Source: Pollenia angustigena
Taxonomy: Eukaryota; Arthropoda; Insecta; Diptera; Polleniidae
Direction: 5' to 3'
Assembly (NCBI GenBank): GCA_930367215.1
Contig: OV884060.1
Location: 11,302,001-11,366,000 of the forward strand
DNA length: 64,000 nucleotides
In this document: one piece after another, positions 48,591 through 60,389 of the stretch
Layout: the number at the start of each line of letters is the position of its first letter
Position numbering within the stretch: the stretch's first letter is position 1
Notes under the pieces: generated by a model
Told to the model about the DNA's origin: nothing
Seen by the model: the letters and a program-made list of their open reading frames with translations, nothing else
Databases searched by the model: none
Translations under genes and position numbers: made by a program

Positions 48591-49719
48591 GGTGGCATGT
48601 CATAACGTCCAGTGTCATAGTGTCCATGGACGTTATGACACTCCAAAACTATTTTTAAAGAAAATAATTTAACCATAATATGGTTGTCGGTGACAATGAT
48701 TTGGTTAAATGAAACATAATATGGTAAACATTTTTTTAAAAATGGTTTTGCTGCTTTTTCTCTGGGTGTATATATTAAAAATATAACGAAAACACTTTTG
48801 GGCGCAAGGATTTTCTCCTCTATAGTATAACAAATACCGGCTTCGCTAACTAAAGTTTCTCTACAACCGGCCTTCGGCCGGGCGCAAGGATTTTCTCCTC
48901 TATGGTATAACAAACACCGGCTTCGCTTACTCAAGCTTCTCTGCACAGCCGGCCTTCGGCCGGGCGCAAGGATTTTCTCCTCCATGGTATACCAAATACC
49001 GGCTTCGCTAACTAAAGCTTCTATGCACAGCCGGCCTTCGGCCGGGCGCAAGGATTTTCTCCTCTATGGTATAACAAACACCGGCTTCGCTAACTCAAGC
49101 TTCTCTGCGCAAGGATTTTCCCCTCTATGGTATAACACCCACCGGCTTCGCTAACTCAAGCTTCTCTGCAAAGCCGGCCTTTGATCGGGCGCAAGGATTT
49201 TCTCCTCTATGGTATAACTGAATAGTCTGAATAGTCGGCTTTCCCTCGGAAACAAGGCAGATTTTAGAAGCTTTACTTAGCGAAGCCGGTGTTTGTTATA
49301 CCATAGAGGAGAAAATCCTTGAGCCCGGCCGACGGCCGGCTGTGCAGAGAATCTTGAGTTAGCGAAGCCGGTGTTTGTTATACCATAGAGGAGAAAATCC
49401 TTGCGCCCGGCCGACGGCCGGCTATGCAGAGAAGCTTTAGTTAGCGAGCCGGTATTTGTTATACCATAGATCCCAAATTTGAAATTTTAGCGGTATTTCA
49501 AAGCAAATTTTATACATTTTAATATTTTTCATTATAAGTTAAGTTGTGGACATTATGACACTTTGCAAAGTGTCATAACGTCCACGGACGCTATGACATT
49601 TCTTTGATGGACGTTATGACACTTTTGAAAGTGTCATAATGTCCATGGACACTATGACACTTTCAAAAGTGTCATAACGTCCATGGACACTATGACACTG
49701 GACGTTATGACATGCCACC
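48591..49719. mobile_element. foldback element with opposed arrays of an ~82-bp GC-rich repeat
   Basis: Perfect ~50-bp ends start GGTGGCATGTCATAACGTCC, flanked by an exact 8-bp duplication AATACGGC (48583-48590, 49720-49727). Inside, units beginning GGGCGCAAGGATTTTCTCC recur at 48800, 48880, 48962, 49044, ~49106 (shortened) and 49187, then in opposite orientation from ~49260 to 49475. TGTCATARYGTCC half-sites occur about twelve times near the ends. No transposase. Confidence 0.9.
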
Positions 49720-49727
49720 AATACGGC

Positions 49728-50337
49728 ACTATTTCTTTAATCTAAAAAACTAAACAATTCGAAAATTTTAGTAAATTTTGAATACCAAATGAAAATTCTG
49801 AAATTAATAAAACACCATTGTGATTTTTAAGTTGAAATTAAACCCGAGTTCGATTCCCAGTTCAGACAAGAATACAAATAATCAATAAAAATTTGAATTA
49901 CATAATTGCATGTTGTAAATATTAAAAAAAAAAAAAAATTAAATAAGAAAACTATCAAACTATCAAAAATTGAATGGAAAAATTCGGAATAATTCGTATT
50001 AAAAGTGAATTTGAAATTTTAATAGAAAACTCTAAAATTTGAAAGGAATTTTAAATTTCTGAAATTCAGCTAGAATAATTTGGTTAATTGAAAAACAATA
50101 AAATTATTTAAAAAATTAAAAAAAAAAATATTTTTAATTAAATTTCTATGTCCGAATTAAAATTTCTGAAATGGAATGAATGTGGAAGTGGTTGCCTTTC
50201 TTATCTAAAAATCAATGAAAATATTTTAAAAATTAAAAATCGAATCTGATTATTTTGTAAAAGTTTTCTGGAATTTAAAGAATTTGGAAATGGTGTAGTG
50301 TAGTATAGAGTGTATTAACTATTCATGTGGATGGAAT
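49728..50337. other. AT-rich non-coding stretch
   Basis: A lone Pol III B-box-like GAGTTCGATTCCC is at ~49846, with no A box visible. Nothing else. Confidence 0.5.
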
Positions 50338-50724
50338 TCAAATCAAATGGTACTTGTGGTTTTCTTTTGTTGCTGTTGCCTGTGCCGTTGTCGAGTATGG
50401 TTGGCTGGATTGCTGAATGAATGTTGGGCTGTTGTTGTTGTTTTCAAGAATGGCACTCATAAAATTGCAATTACAATAAGCGTCACTTAAAGGTGTTGTT
50501 TTTATTGTCGACTTATTTTTGCTGTTGTTTTTCAAGCGAGCTTGAGGAAAAATGTATTGCAATGCAAAAAAAAACTTTGTTCATATGTATTTGAAAAATT
50601 TTAATGAATTTTTTAAAGAATTTTCTTAGTTATTTTTAAAGAAAAAACATCGTTTTTAATATACATAAATACATGCATACATACATATGAATACATGTGT
50701 AGGAACAATTGCTGTATAAGCTGT

Positions 50725-51074
50725 CCCTGCAAATAATATTGGACCACCTGAACCATTTTGATAAAATGGACTTCTCCATGGACTGGTCCGATGTAATGCA
50801 AGCATGGACCATGCCATTGTTAAAAAGTGTTTGTAGTGAGACGACATGTCTTTTTTTTAACGACGTGCTTTTGTTTTTAAACGACTTTAAAACTAATCCT
50901 CTTGAGTATACCATGGAGTAGTTTTAAAGCTACTCCTTTGTAGTCCAAAGTTGGGTTATATGGTTCTCCCCTAGGAAATCGTAATGTGAAATATACCATG
51001 TTTTTTCCATACGTTTGGGTTACTTTTGGACTAGTCCTAGTCCCTTGTGGACTGGTCCTATTATTTGCAGGGGT
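50725..51074. mobile_element. ~350-bp MITE, ends CCCTGCAAATAATA
   Basis: TCCCTGCAAATAATATTGGACC and the complement of GGTCCTATTATTTGCAGGGG. GGACTAGTCC/GGACTGGTCC words repeat inside. The ORFs here are shadows of the palindromic ends. Confidence 0.75.
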
Positions 51075-51415
51075 GTTTTGTAATTAAATAAGAGCTTCTT
51101 TCTATTCAAGAAAAAAATCTCGGGAAAAATATATGTGGAATTCACCTGAATTTTAGACTGGAAACTTTGGGAATTTTCTCCCAAAGTTTTTGACTTAAAC
51201 TTAATTCGTTTTTAAATTAATATCACAAATTTTTTAATTGAAATCAATTTTTTTTGCGAATATAAGGTTGAAGAAAGGAAATCTCGTAATTTTAGAAAAA
51301 ATTTAAAGGGAGCGAGGACATTATGTTCGACGAACTGATCGACAGAATCTTTAAGAAAATATCTTGATTAAAAGCAAATACTGCAAACTATTGGGTTGTC
51401 ATAGCGAGGAGGAGA

Positions 51416-51729
51416 GGGCGCCTACTCTATATTGCGATGCGAAAGAAAATGGTAGCAAATCTAGCGATTGGTACTCTTTAATGCGTATGAGCATTTGTCT
51501 TTCGAATCTACTACTTTTTTCTTTTTGCAAATCATCACTATTTATTTTATTTAAATTTTCCAATTTTAAATATTTTTGCATATGTATGTATTTTAGTATT
51601 TCATTACTGTCAATCTGCGCCATCTTTCATTTTTATTGCCTGTATTGCTTCATTTTCAAAAATTTTGCGAAAGTGATAGAGAGTACGAAGTTGGCTGTTA
51701 GCTTTCGCATCGCAATAGAAAGTAGCCCC
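51416..51729. mobile_element. ~314-bp MITE, TTGCGATGCGAAAG ends
   Basis: CTATATTGCGATGCGAAAG at the left and CTTTCGCATCGCAATAG at the right; the outermost bases agree less well. It explains the 136-codon ORF. Confidence 0.65.
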
Positions 51730-51796
51730 TCTGTATTTAATTTTCTGTGTCATTGTCCGAGAATTCTCGCATAAGAGAGAGAGACACCTGAGATCT

Positions 51797-52029
51797 GGGG
51801 TCTAATCACCGCATTCGATACTATCGTATCGAATAAACTATCGAATGTTTTTGCATACGACATACACTGACGTATCGAATGAAAACTCGATAAATGTAAG
51901 GTCGAGTTACTCGATAACGAATGCTATTATTTCAAATTCCATAATTTTCATTCGATATCGAGTTTCATGATACCAAAATAAATAATTTCGATTAATTTTG
52001 CTCGATATCGTATGCGGTGATTAGACCCC
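51797..52029. mobile_element. 233-bp MITE, ends GGGGTCTAATCACCGCAT
   Basis: GGGGTCTAATCACCGCAT and its exact complement at 52012-52029. CGATATCG/TATCGAAT words repeat inside. Confidence 0.85.
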
Positions 52030-52436
52030 TGTGCTGATCTGTTTGTAGGATCTATCCAGGATGGAACTTATGTTGCTTCTTTTTTTTCTTTGGGGTCATT
52101 AATTGCTCATTCGTAATCCTCTAGGGTAACCGCGTATTACCATTCGTAATAATTTATGGTGTTCGTAGCTTTTGTTTTAAATGACCGGAAGTTTTTACAT
52201 GGAGTAGCTGCTCATTAGGATGGGTATAACAAACGGACCACTGCAAACTTAACCTAAGCGAATGTTGGATTAAAAATTTGTAATAATTATTATTACGATT
52301 TTTTGTCTGTCTGAGATTTCTTGTGAAGCGATAAGAAGATTTAAAGACTGCCTGGCATTTTGAAACAAAAGGCAAGCTAAGCGAGTTCTTTTAAACTCTA
52401 ATGTCTTCAATATATTTTAAACAATACCAACGATTA

Positions 52437-52627
52437 AAGCTTTGCTCACAATAGGCAGCAACATTTTCACTTGTGTCCATAATAGAGCAACAATCTTTTT
52501 TCGCGACCACGCACATTTTAAATAATGCGAATTTCGCCCAAACTTTTTGAAAAAAACCATAGTTACTTTGGGAAGAAATAGGATAGAAGAAAAAACGGAA
52601 TTGTTGCTCTGATTGTGAACAAAGCTT
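52437..52627. mobile_element. MITE, second copy of the AAGCTTTGTTCACAAT family
   Basis: Ends AAGCTTTGCTCACAATAGG and GATTGTGAACAAAGCTT; inner TTTTTTCGCGACCACGCAC shared with the intronic copy at 23338-24077. About 190 bp. Confidence 0.75.
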
Positions 52628-52788
52628 AAAAGCAACAATTGCTTTTGATTGTCAATAATTTATTTCATTTTATATACTTTTTAATATCATTCTTCACAAA
52701 AAAATTCCCCGGGAATGAAAGTAAAATGTTTGCGGTCCCGGTTGTGGAAAAACTCCTGCAGACTAGAAACCCTATGCTTTATATGTAT

Positions 52789-53040
52789 ATATCGCTTATT
52801 TGCGACGTTGCAGTCCTAACTCAAAAAATTAAATTTTTGAATTAGTGATGCAGAATTGTTCGCTATGTTTTTCTTAATATTGTGTATAAAATTCATCTTT
52901 TTATCTTTTTAACTTTCCCCGTTTGAGAAGAATGTGTCGTTTTTTTTCTTAAGTGCGAGCAAATTAAAAACTTTAAATACGTTTATTTCGAAATGTATTT
53001 TTTTTTGAGTTATGACGACGTTGCAGCAAATGAGCGATAT
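52789..53040. mobile_element. ~252-bp MITE, ATATCGCTCATTTGC family, copy 1
   Basis: ATATCGCTTATTTGCGACG and the complement of GCAGCAAATGAGCGATAT, with AACTCAAAAAA next inside. The better preserved copy is at 63294-63546. Confidence 0.85.
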
Positions 53041-54330
53041 GACTAATTAAAAAGTTTTAAAACTAAAACTTTTGTTAGTGTTTGCTTATTTTATCAAGTT
53101 AGTTATTTACAACTTCCATAAATTTCGTAGTAAATCAAAATTTTTATAACAAAACCGCTATTTCTCTTTATATTAACCGTAAATTTTGATTTTCGTTAGA
53201 TAATTTTAATGAAAATTTATATCTACAAGTTTCAGTTATAATCATAAATATATATTAATTTATTACATTTTAATTGTCTGCTATCTGCAGTCTTAATATT
53301 TTAATATAAATAAATTTTAATTCATATTAAATGTTTATATTGTTGTCACAAATTTAGTACTATACGCTATAATTTTACGCTGTTAAAAAACCATTAAATA
53401 ATAATAAAAAAAAAATTTCTCCATAAAAATCTAAAGTACACAAATATACATTCATACATACTCTAAAGATCAAACGGACGGACAGACATTCTAAACTCAT
53501 AAAATATCACCTTAAAAAATTATTGTTGTCATTGACGCTGCACAACAAGTCAACTGGGCGGAAAAGAGGGGAGAAAAAAAACCAAAAAGACCAAGTTAGT
53601 AGGTCTATAACTCGTTAACTACACATATTTATTATGTTAAACTATATTTGATGGTTTTTTGAGTTTTACCACTTCTTTTGTGTTGTTACTGTTGTTGTTC
53701 ATTCTTAAGATTTGCTTGGCGTACTTAGAAGTATGTATGACCATAAAATATTTTCAAATATGTGGAGGTGTTTTTTCCATTTTTTTTTAATAAATCTGTC
53801 CGTCTATCTGTCTGACGGTCTAACTGCGTCCGTTTGCAAGTGTGTTTGTTTGGTGGTACTTATTTGTTAAGGTTTTTATAACAAAGAAAAAATTTTAAAG
53901 AATTTTTTTTTCATTATATTCTATCATATTACATTACATTTCCTATATCATTATGATGGTAATAATATTTGCTAATATATTGTTAATGTTATGTTAAATG
54001 CCTCAAGTGTCAAATAAAATTTAAAAACGTCCATACCAGTTGAAATGCTTGAAATATTTTCTTGTAAATGTGTTGATAGGTGATGGTGTTGTTCACTCTT
54101 GTTGCTGTTTTTGTTGTTTTGGCCTGTAATTTGGTTGTAGTTTAAAGGAAATACCAAGAAAACTGTCATATTTCTTTAAAAGGAATCCAATATGAAATCA
54201 AATGGAAGAGTTAATGTAATATGACACATTTTATTAATTGCTTAAAGAAGTATTTATTAAAAAAAAAAACAAGTCGAAAATTGCTTAAAAATCGAACAAC
54301 CTTTTCTTAATTTATTGTTAACTTTTTCCA
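53041..54330. other. AT-rich stretch with CAACAG-rich patches
   Basis: No gene is proven. Minus-strand patches at 53680-53710 and 54050-54125 read Asn/Gln/Ser-rich codons next to plausible splice sites; they may be distal 5' exons of the PDZ gene or only CAA-rich DNA. Confidence 0.35.
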
Positions 54331-54721
54331 GTCAAAAGCTGCTCAGGCTTCAAGTTATAATTTGTACTAAAACTTTATCTAAATCGAAACATTTCTAATA
54401 TTGCTTTTATTGCGCGCAAACTTTTCTAGTATAAGTTGCTAAGACAGAAATCAACTTTTAAGTTAAAAGTTTTTAGATTTCAAGCAACATTACTGATTAA
54501 AAGTTAATTAGGAAGCAAAGTATTTTGTCAGAATAAATTTGCTCAAACTGCAAATAACTTTTTAGTAAAACTTTCACCAGACTCCGAACAATTTTTTTAG
54601 TAAAGCTTAAAAAGTGAAAAAGTATTTATAGTCCCAACAGCTTTATAAGCGAAAAGTTGCTTAGACCACTTAAAACTTTTCTAATGAAAAGTTGCTAAGA
54701 TTTCCGAAAAGATTGCGTAGA
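54331..54721. repeat. degenerate tandem repeat, AAAAGTTGCTnAGnCTnC units
   Basis: AAGTTGCTAAGA/AAAGTTGCTTAGAC-type words recur about every 60-80 bp here and again at 56008-56150 and 56640-56900, so a LINE and a MITE have split one old array. Confidence 0.6.
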
Positions 54722-55000
54722 CTTGACCTCCTATGGCAAACATAGAACCCTATCTACTCTTTTGCAGATGACAGCAACCTTTGCCATTCGAATTAATTTA
54801 ATTAGAAAACCAATCGTTCTATGAGGCGAAACATGAATGATACTTTTGGTCGAAAACTTGATATAAGCCCGGAATGGGGTCGAGCGAAAGGGTAGATTTA
54901 AATCTCCCTAATACACAATGTTGTATGCTGACGCATCAACGCGCGACGGATCAAGGGGTGTTATTTGTATATATGGGTGGCATAATTATTGAGGAATAAT

Positions 55001-55137
55001 GGCCTGTTCGTCGATTTCGAACGAAGACTTCGTTAGCTTAACTTACATCTAATACAAAAACAAATTATTAAATATTGTTTTTGTTTTTCATGTTAGTTAA
55101 GCGAACGAAGTCTTCGTTCGAAATCGACGAACAGGCC
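55001..55137. mobile_element. 137-bp palindromic MITE within the LINE
   Basis: GGCCTGTTCGTCGATTTCGA and its exact complement; arms of ~45 bp include GAACGAAGACTTCGTT. The outer GGCCTGTTC resembles the ends of the 16376-19092 element. Target duplication not clear. Confidence 0.85.
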
Positions 55138-55268
55138 AAAAGAATCTCTTGATGTTCTGGGCATGAAAATACAATGTGATGTCCAATCGACAAAACACAT
55201 ATTCAAGGTGTATTAAGAAGCATTCAAGTTCCTGGATTTTTTTAAACGGTGTAAGAGATACTGTAAGC

Positions 55269-55456
55269 CAGTGATAACCACTCCATAGACTCGCGAGCCA
55301 GTCAATAATCTTTTTTTTCACACAGACACGATCGGCAATTCACATGTATATTGCAACTTTGTTCGTTTCAAAACATCAGACTATCATCAGTCTCTGCGAC
55401 CGCACACAAGCACATTATATCTTTGTTTGCGTGCGTTCGGGGCTTGGTTATCACTG
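55269..55456. mobile_element. 188-bp hAT MITE within the LINE
   Basis: Ends CAGTGATAACCA and TGGTTATCACTG flanked by an exact 8-bp duplication CTGTAAGC (55261-55268, 55457-55464). Reading the LINE across one duplication copy restores an open frame (RYCKPSELL), confirming the element borders. Confidence 0.93.
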
Positions 55457-55976
55457 CTGTAAGCCATCTGAACTTCTTACTATTTATACCACCTATATAC
55501 GACCGCGAATGAAATACAACTCGCATGCATGAGCCGGTGCTTTAAAGACTACGTTTAAGCTTCCCGACCACGTGCAGGAGAGGGCGAAGGTTCTCATTGG
55601 TGACAGGAAAGTATCCCAATTATATTAACTCCTTTGGGCACCGTGGCAATGTGGTTTGTATTTGCCAGTTTTATCGTTACTTCAAAGGAATGTGTTCTGA
55701 TTAAATTAGGGATCTGGTTCCCAAGACTCGTACGTTTGTTCGTTATACACGTTTTCCTTAAGAGCCCATACTTTGTAGTCGTATTGCAGAGAAACTTCGT
55801 ATTTTGTCCGGACCGTTTGTAGGTGGAATAACCTTTCTGCTAAAGTCTTCCATCTCACTTTCAACATAAATAAGTTCAAGTCAATGTCCACAATCACCAC
55901 TTCCTCCCCATAACCTATTTAACTGGTAACAACATAATGCAATGCATTAGTAGTGGTCATCTCCTGAGCTGGTCCA

Positions 55977-56012
<36 letters not shown>

Positions 56013-56154
56013 AGTTAAAAATTTGCTAAGACTTCTAACTATAATTTAGACACCTTTATTACTGAACGGCTGTTCACAATCCGAAAAATGTTTCTAATTT
56101 TCTAATGAAAAGTGGCTTAGCCTTCGAAAAAAAAATTTACGAAAAAAGACTTTA

Positions 56155-56616
56155 GGCCCCAACTATAATATGCATAAGCTTGCTTTAGCTAGTGTCAAAA
56201 ATTAACAAAAAGCCTCTCAAATGCATTTAAAAAAAAGCAAAATCAAAAAATATTTGATTCCGTAAGGAAAGTGCGATTTGTTTCGCAGCTTGCTTAAGCA
56301 AATGACGGTTTCATAAAGTTTAACAAAAATTTAACTTAAGTTCAAATTGGTTCGACGCATATCACTTGTATTCGCACAATTGCCATTCTTCGAAAGCTGT
56401 CTTTTTTGCGTTTTTTGTTTTGATTATGCAATTTGTGTAGATAGTAGCGGCCTGTTTTTACGCATTGTCACTTCACTAACAAAAAACGTTTTCTTTCTCT
56501 TTCTTCGAAAGCTGCCCTCGCAAATGATTTAGGCATTTTTCATACGTCACTTTTTTCATCTCTGTATACTTTGTGCAATTGCTTAAGCCAACTTAAACAT
56601 ATTATAGTTGGGCCTT
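56155..56616. mobile_element. ~460-bp MITE, ends AGGCCCnAACTATAATATG
   Basis: GGCCCCAACTATAATATG and the complement of CATATTATAGTTGGGCC. A diverged copy is at 5223-5496. Inserted in the old AAGTTGCT tandem array. Confidence 0.8.
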
Positions 56617-56904
56617 TAGGCTTTGAACAAATTTCGAGTTAAAAGTTGCTTAGGCTCCGAAAAGCTATTTCGACTGCATATCAACTTTTTAAGTAATATG
56701 TTGCTCAGCCTTAAAACAACTTTTTTTTCGTTTAAGTATTGCTAAGACTTTAAACACATTTTCTAGTGAACAAAAAGAATACGAACTACGTGTTAGTTTT
56801 CCTATAAGGGTTGCAAGATTTTTAGTAAAATGCTTTTAAAAAAGCAACATTTTGAGTTAAAATTTCTCAGACATTAAGCTAAGAAGTTCACACAAAAAGT
56901 TGCT

Positions 56905-57955
56905 TATTTGAGTTCCATAAAAACATTTTGTTCATATTTTCTGATTTAATTTTTATTGCATAACTACCATTTTTTTCAACCTTCTTCAAATAAATCAGAC
57001 AATTATAGAATTACTAAGAATTCGTATGTTTTTTTCCACTCCAAATAATCAATTTTCTATATACCATGTTCGTGTTGTTTAAAAATCATATTTTTTTTCG
57101 TATTCGTTTTGAAAAACAATTACAATTATTCAAGAAAAATCCTCACGTACGCATAATTTTTACTGGTCGATATTATGCCGTGCAGTTCATGTTACATACA
57201 GATGGACAGACAGACAGACAGATACTAATAAAACAATCAAGATTTGAAGACTTATCTGTTTTTTATTTTTTTGTTATAACAATCATAAAATATGGTTCAC
57301 ATAATTCAATTTTTTCGATTATTTTTTTTACATTTTGTTATTCGATTTTCAGATTAAAAGTTCGGTGGATTAGGGGAGGTGAATATGCAAGAGCGGCACA
57401 CTGAATTAAATTTTACTTCGAATTAAACGAATTGCTTGAAATTTTATTATGTACATGATTTTTTTTATCAGTTGTTTGTTTTTATTTAAGCCAAAAATTT
57501 GTTAAAACCTACTTTTAGTACTTTATTCTAATTTAACTTGTGTAGGGTACACATTTAATTTTATTTCCTTAAGTTTTTTTTCAATCTGTCTCTTTCTTAA
57601 ATAAAGACATTTAAAATTCCAATCTTGATTCATTCCTATTTTAATCAAAATGTCTTTAGCTGTCATAATAAACAAAAATATTTGCTGTAGATTTTAGACA
57701 TTTACTGACAAGTGTAAAATATTTTTTTGCTTGACTATCAAGTTATTATGGCCAGCTTAAAGGCATTTCTTAAAGCGGCTAAAAAAAAGCTTTTATTTAT
57801 TCCCAAATAAGGCCAAGATTAAAATTTAATTGTTTCACTATTAACAAAATAATATTTTAAAAACTTGTGGGTAACTAATTTATTGCTTTATATTAATTTG
57901 ACAGATGATAAACATATTTATTAAAAAGAACAATGAACCTTAACTTAATTTATTT
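56905..57955. other. AT-rich non-coding stretch
   Basis: The 112-codon ORF at 57066-57404 shows no domain. A short GACAGACAGACAG run is at 57207-57220. No gene supported. Confidence 0.5.
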
Positions 57956-58049
57956 CTTTTTATACCGTCTATCACCACTAGAGGGTATACTAAGTTTGTC
58001 ATTCCATGTGAAACTTTCTAAATATTCACATAAGACCCCATAAAGTAAA

Positions 58050-58570
58050 GGGTGTCCAAAATTTTGGTTTCATTTTAATTTTAATAAAAAAGTTTTTGAG
58101 ATGTTAAACATATTTTTATTTCAGTGTATTACAAAGACATACATGGGTTTCGGTTAAAAATTGCTCGGCAGGCTCCCAATATTTTACCAAAATTCTCAAT
58201 CATGTTTTTCAATAATCTCGTTTCAATGGTTGATATCTGATCTATAATGCTGCTTTTAAACTATTTTCACTTAAAGTGTTGTGGGATTATGGCTGTACAC
58301 TTGTACAAAAAACCCTACAAAAAATGGTCTATAGGTGTCAAATCGCATGATGATGGTGGCCAATTCACTCCTTTTCTACGAGAAATAATGCGATTTTCAA
58401 GCTATTCTTTCAAAAATCCATTGTTTCTCTTGCTGTGCGGCAAGTGGCACCATCCCGTTGAAACCACATATTCTATACGTCTAAATCATCAGTTTCTCGC
58501 CACAAAAAGCTTTTGATCATCTCCCTGTAGCGATTTCCGTTGACCGATGATACCTTAAATTTGGACACCC
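58050..58570 (-). mobile_element. deleted mariner-like element inside the dispersed repeat
   Basis: Ends GGGTGTCCAAA and TTTGGACACCC. The minus strand reads VNGNRYREMIKSFLW and MWFQRDGATCRTARETMDF, the transposase segment around the second catalytic Asp; stops and deletions remove the rest. The host repeat resumes across it (CATAAAGTA | ATATATCTG). Confidence 0.85.
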
Positions 58571-59333
58571 GATATATCTGCATATTCTGGGTCCTTTAGT
58601 AATTCTAAGTCGATTGAACTATATCCGTCTGTCTGTCCGCCTGTTGACTTGATGCGAACGGCTCAAAAAAAAGATCAAAATTGGTGGCAAACTCTTTCTA
58701 ATTCTCCTTAGCATTTTGGGATTGAAATCTAGCACAATCGGTTCAGTAGGAAAAGGATTATGAACCCAAATGTGGAACAACCTCCCTTAAACATTTACAT
58801 TATTCACAGAATGCACCGATTCTCAATAAATTTTGAACAAATTCGTTTTATATGACTGCAAATTATACCAATTAATTTTGTAAGGATCGGCCCCATAAAA
58901 AGCCCACTCTCGAAAAACACTTAAATACGCCTAAACCGTAAAGAATCACGATATTGCAGTAAAATTTGGTGTGTTGAATTCAATACGACGAGAAACAACT
59001 CCGCCAAAAATCGGAAGAAATCGGTCTATAATTTACCATAGGCCCCATATAAAGCCCACTCTCGGAAAGCATTTTAGTACGTCTAAAAACGTAACGAATA
59101 ACGGTATTGGAGCAAAATTTAAGCTGTCATGGTTTTTTAAGATAAGAAAACGCTCCGCCAAGTTAGTGATGATCATGGACCTCATATTAAGTCCACTCTG
59201 GAAAATTATTTTACTATGTCTGAAACCGTAGCAAATATAGATACTGTGGTAAAATGAAGTCCAATTTAGGTTTGTACGTCCCTTTAAAAGCGGTATTATG
59301 AAAGGCCATTTAATAAATTCTAAATATTGGTAT

Positions 59334-59553
59334 TTCCACAGAAATGTCTACTTTTTGTCACGTAACGTCACCAACCATTTTTTATTGTTTCTCAAAGAAT
59401 AAGAAAATATTATTTACTTTTTTGCATTTGGGTGTAGAGCGCAACTAGGGTTTCATTTAGTGAAAGAGAGGAAAAATTTTAACAACGTGGTTCTAAAATA
59501 CAAGAATAATTGCTAGGTGACGTACGTGACAAAAAGAGAGCTTTTCTGTGGAA
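59334..59553. mobile_element. 220-bp MITE, ends TTCCACAGAAA
   Basis: TTCCACAGAAATGTC and the complement of AGCTTTTCTGTGGAA, with TTTTTGTCACGTAACGTCACC-type sequence inverted in both arms. Confidence 0.82.
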
Positions 59554-60389
59554 GTGGCCATATGTAGAAAGTATAACTGTATTAAAATTTGATTTAATTT
59601 AGGTTTTTGTAGTACTAGAAATCACTACCGAATTTTGTGATAAGCGATCTATAGTTTACAGTAGCTCCAAAATAAAATTACTGCCTGAAAATCACTTTAA
59701 AATTATTTTATTTTATTTAAATTAGGCAACTATGAGTTTAGCTTTTATAAAGACGAGCATATATTTTAAAGATACCATAAAAAGCCCACTCCTGAAATAT
59801 TCGAACTGTCGCTAAAGGGTACATGATTCGTCACAGCCGAATATAACACTCTTACTTCTTATATAAATAACTTGTTTAACTATCTGTGTTTTCCTTTTTT
59901 TCTTTTATATAAATCTGTTATTAGCCTTTTTTTCATGTCATGTTTTGTCTGTTAACTTTATTTCTATTCATTGTTTGTTGAATTTTACTGCTGCTAGAAA
60001 AATGTGTCATTTGAAGTATTAAATCGAAATAAAGTGTAAATCATGTTCGGTAATTTGATACAAATTCTCTTCATTAAAATGCTGTATTGATTTCAAAATG
60101 ACTTTGCAAACTTTCTTCTTGTTTATTTCATAAATCGGTTGTTGGTTTTTCCTAAAAGTGTCATAGCTATAGTGAAGAGGCAAGAGATGCGGTTAAATAG
60201 GTAAAATATTTTCCGGTGTTATTTGTGGGGTTTTGTAATAATATTAAAACCAACATTGAATTTTTTGAAGTAAATAATGGAACTTTTTTTTGCAGAAATT
60301 GAGAATCTAATGATACATTAAAGAAATTTCTAAATAAACTGTAATAAGCTTTTAATAATACATACTGAAATATAACAAATTCTCTAAAA

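Larger units (their letters stand above)
54722..56007 (+). pseudogene. 5'-truncated LINE with poly-A tail, broken by two MITEs
   Basis: Plus-strand pieces of reverse transcriptase: SFADDSNLCHS (54758-54790, catalytic FADD), KESLDVLGMKIQCDV (55139-55183), then across the hAT MITE RYCKPSELLTIYTTYIRPRM (to ~55512), then VQERAKVLIGDRK-like pieces. It ends in 30 A (55978-56007). Multiple shifts and stops. A jockey-like non-LTR element is likely. Confidence 0.85.
57960..59875. repeat. dispersed fly repeat with internal ~125-bp tandem units
   Basis: Starts with ACTAGAGGGTATACTAAG, TTTGTCATTCC and TAAGACCCC, continues with ATCCGTCTGTCTGTCC, and ends near CACAGCCGAATATAACACTC. Three to four units with CCCATAnAAAGCCCACTC, spaced ~125 bp, lie at 58880-59260, with another near 59780. 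Interrupted by a mariner remnant and a MITE. Element class not assigned. Confidence 0.6.

Noticed and set aside
48578..49051. 157-codon minus-strand ORF with repeated SEAGIxYTxEEKILAP
   Set aside because: It is a translation of the 82-bp tandem units of the foldback element, and its length follows from unit size; not a gene.
51364..51774. 136-codon ORF on plus strand
   Set aside because: Covers a MITE with inverted TTGCGATGCGAAAG ends; hydrophobic low-complexity translation without start context.
57066..57404. 112-codon ORF on plus strand
   Set aside because: No recognised domain; includes a GACAGACAGACAG simple repeat.
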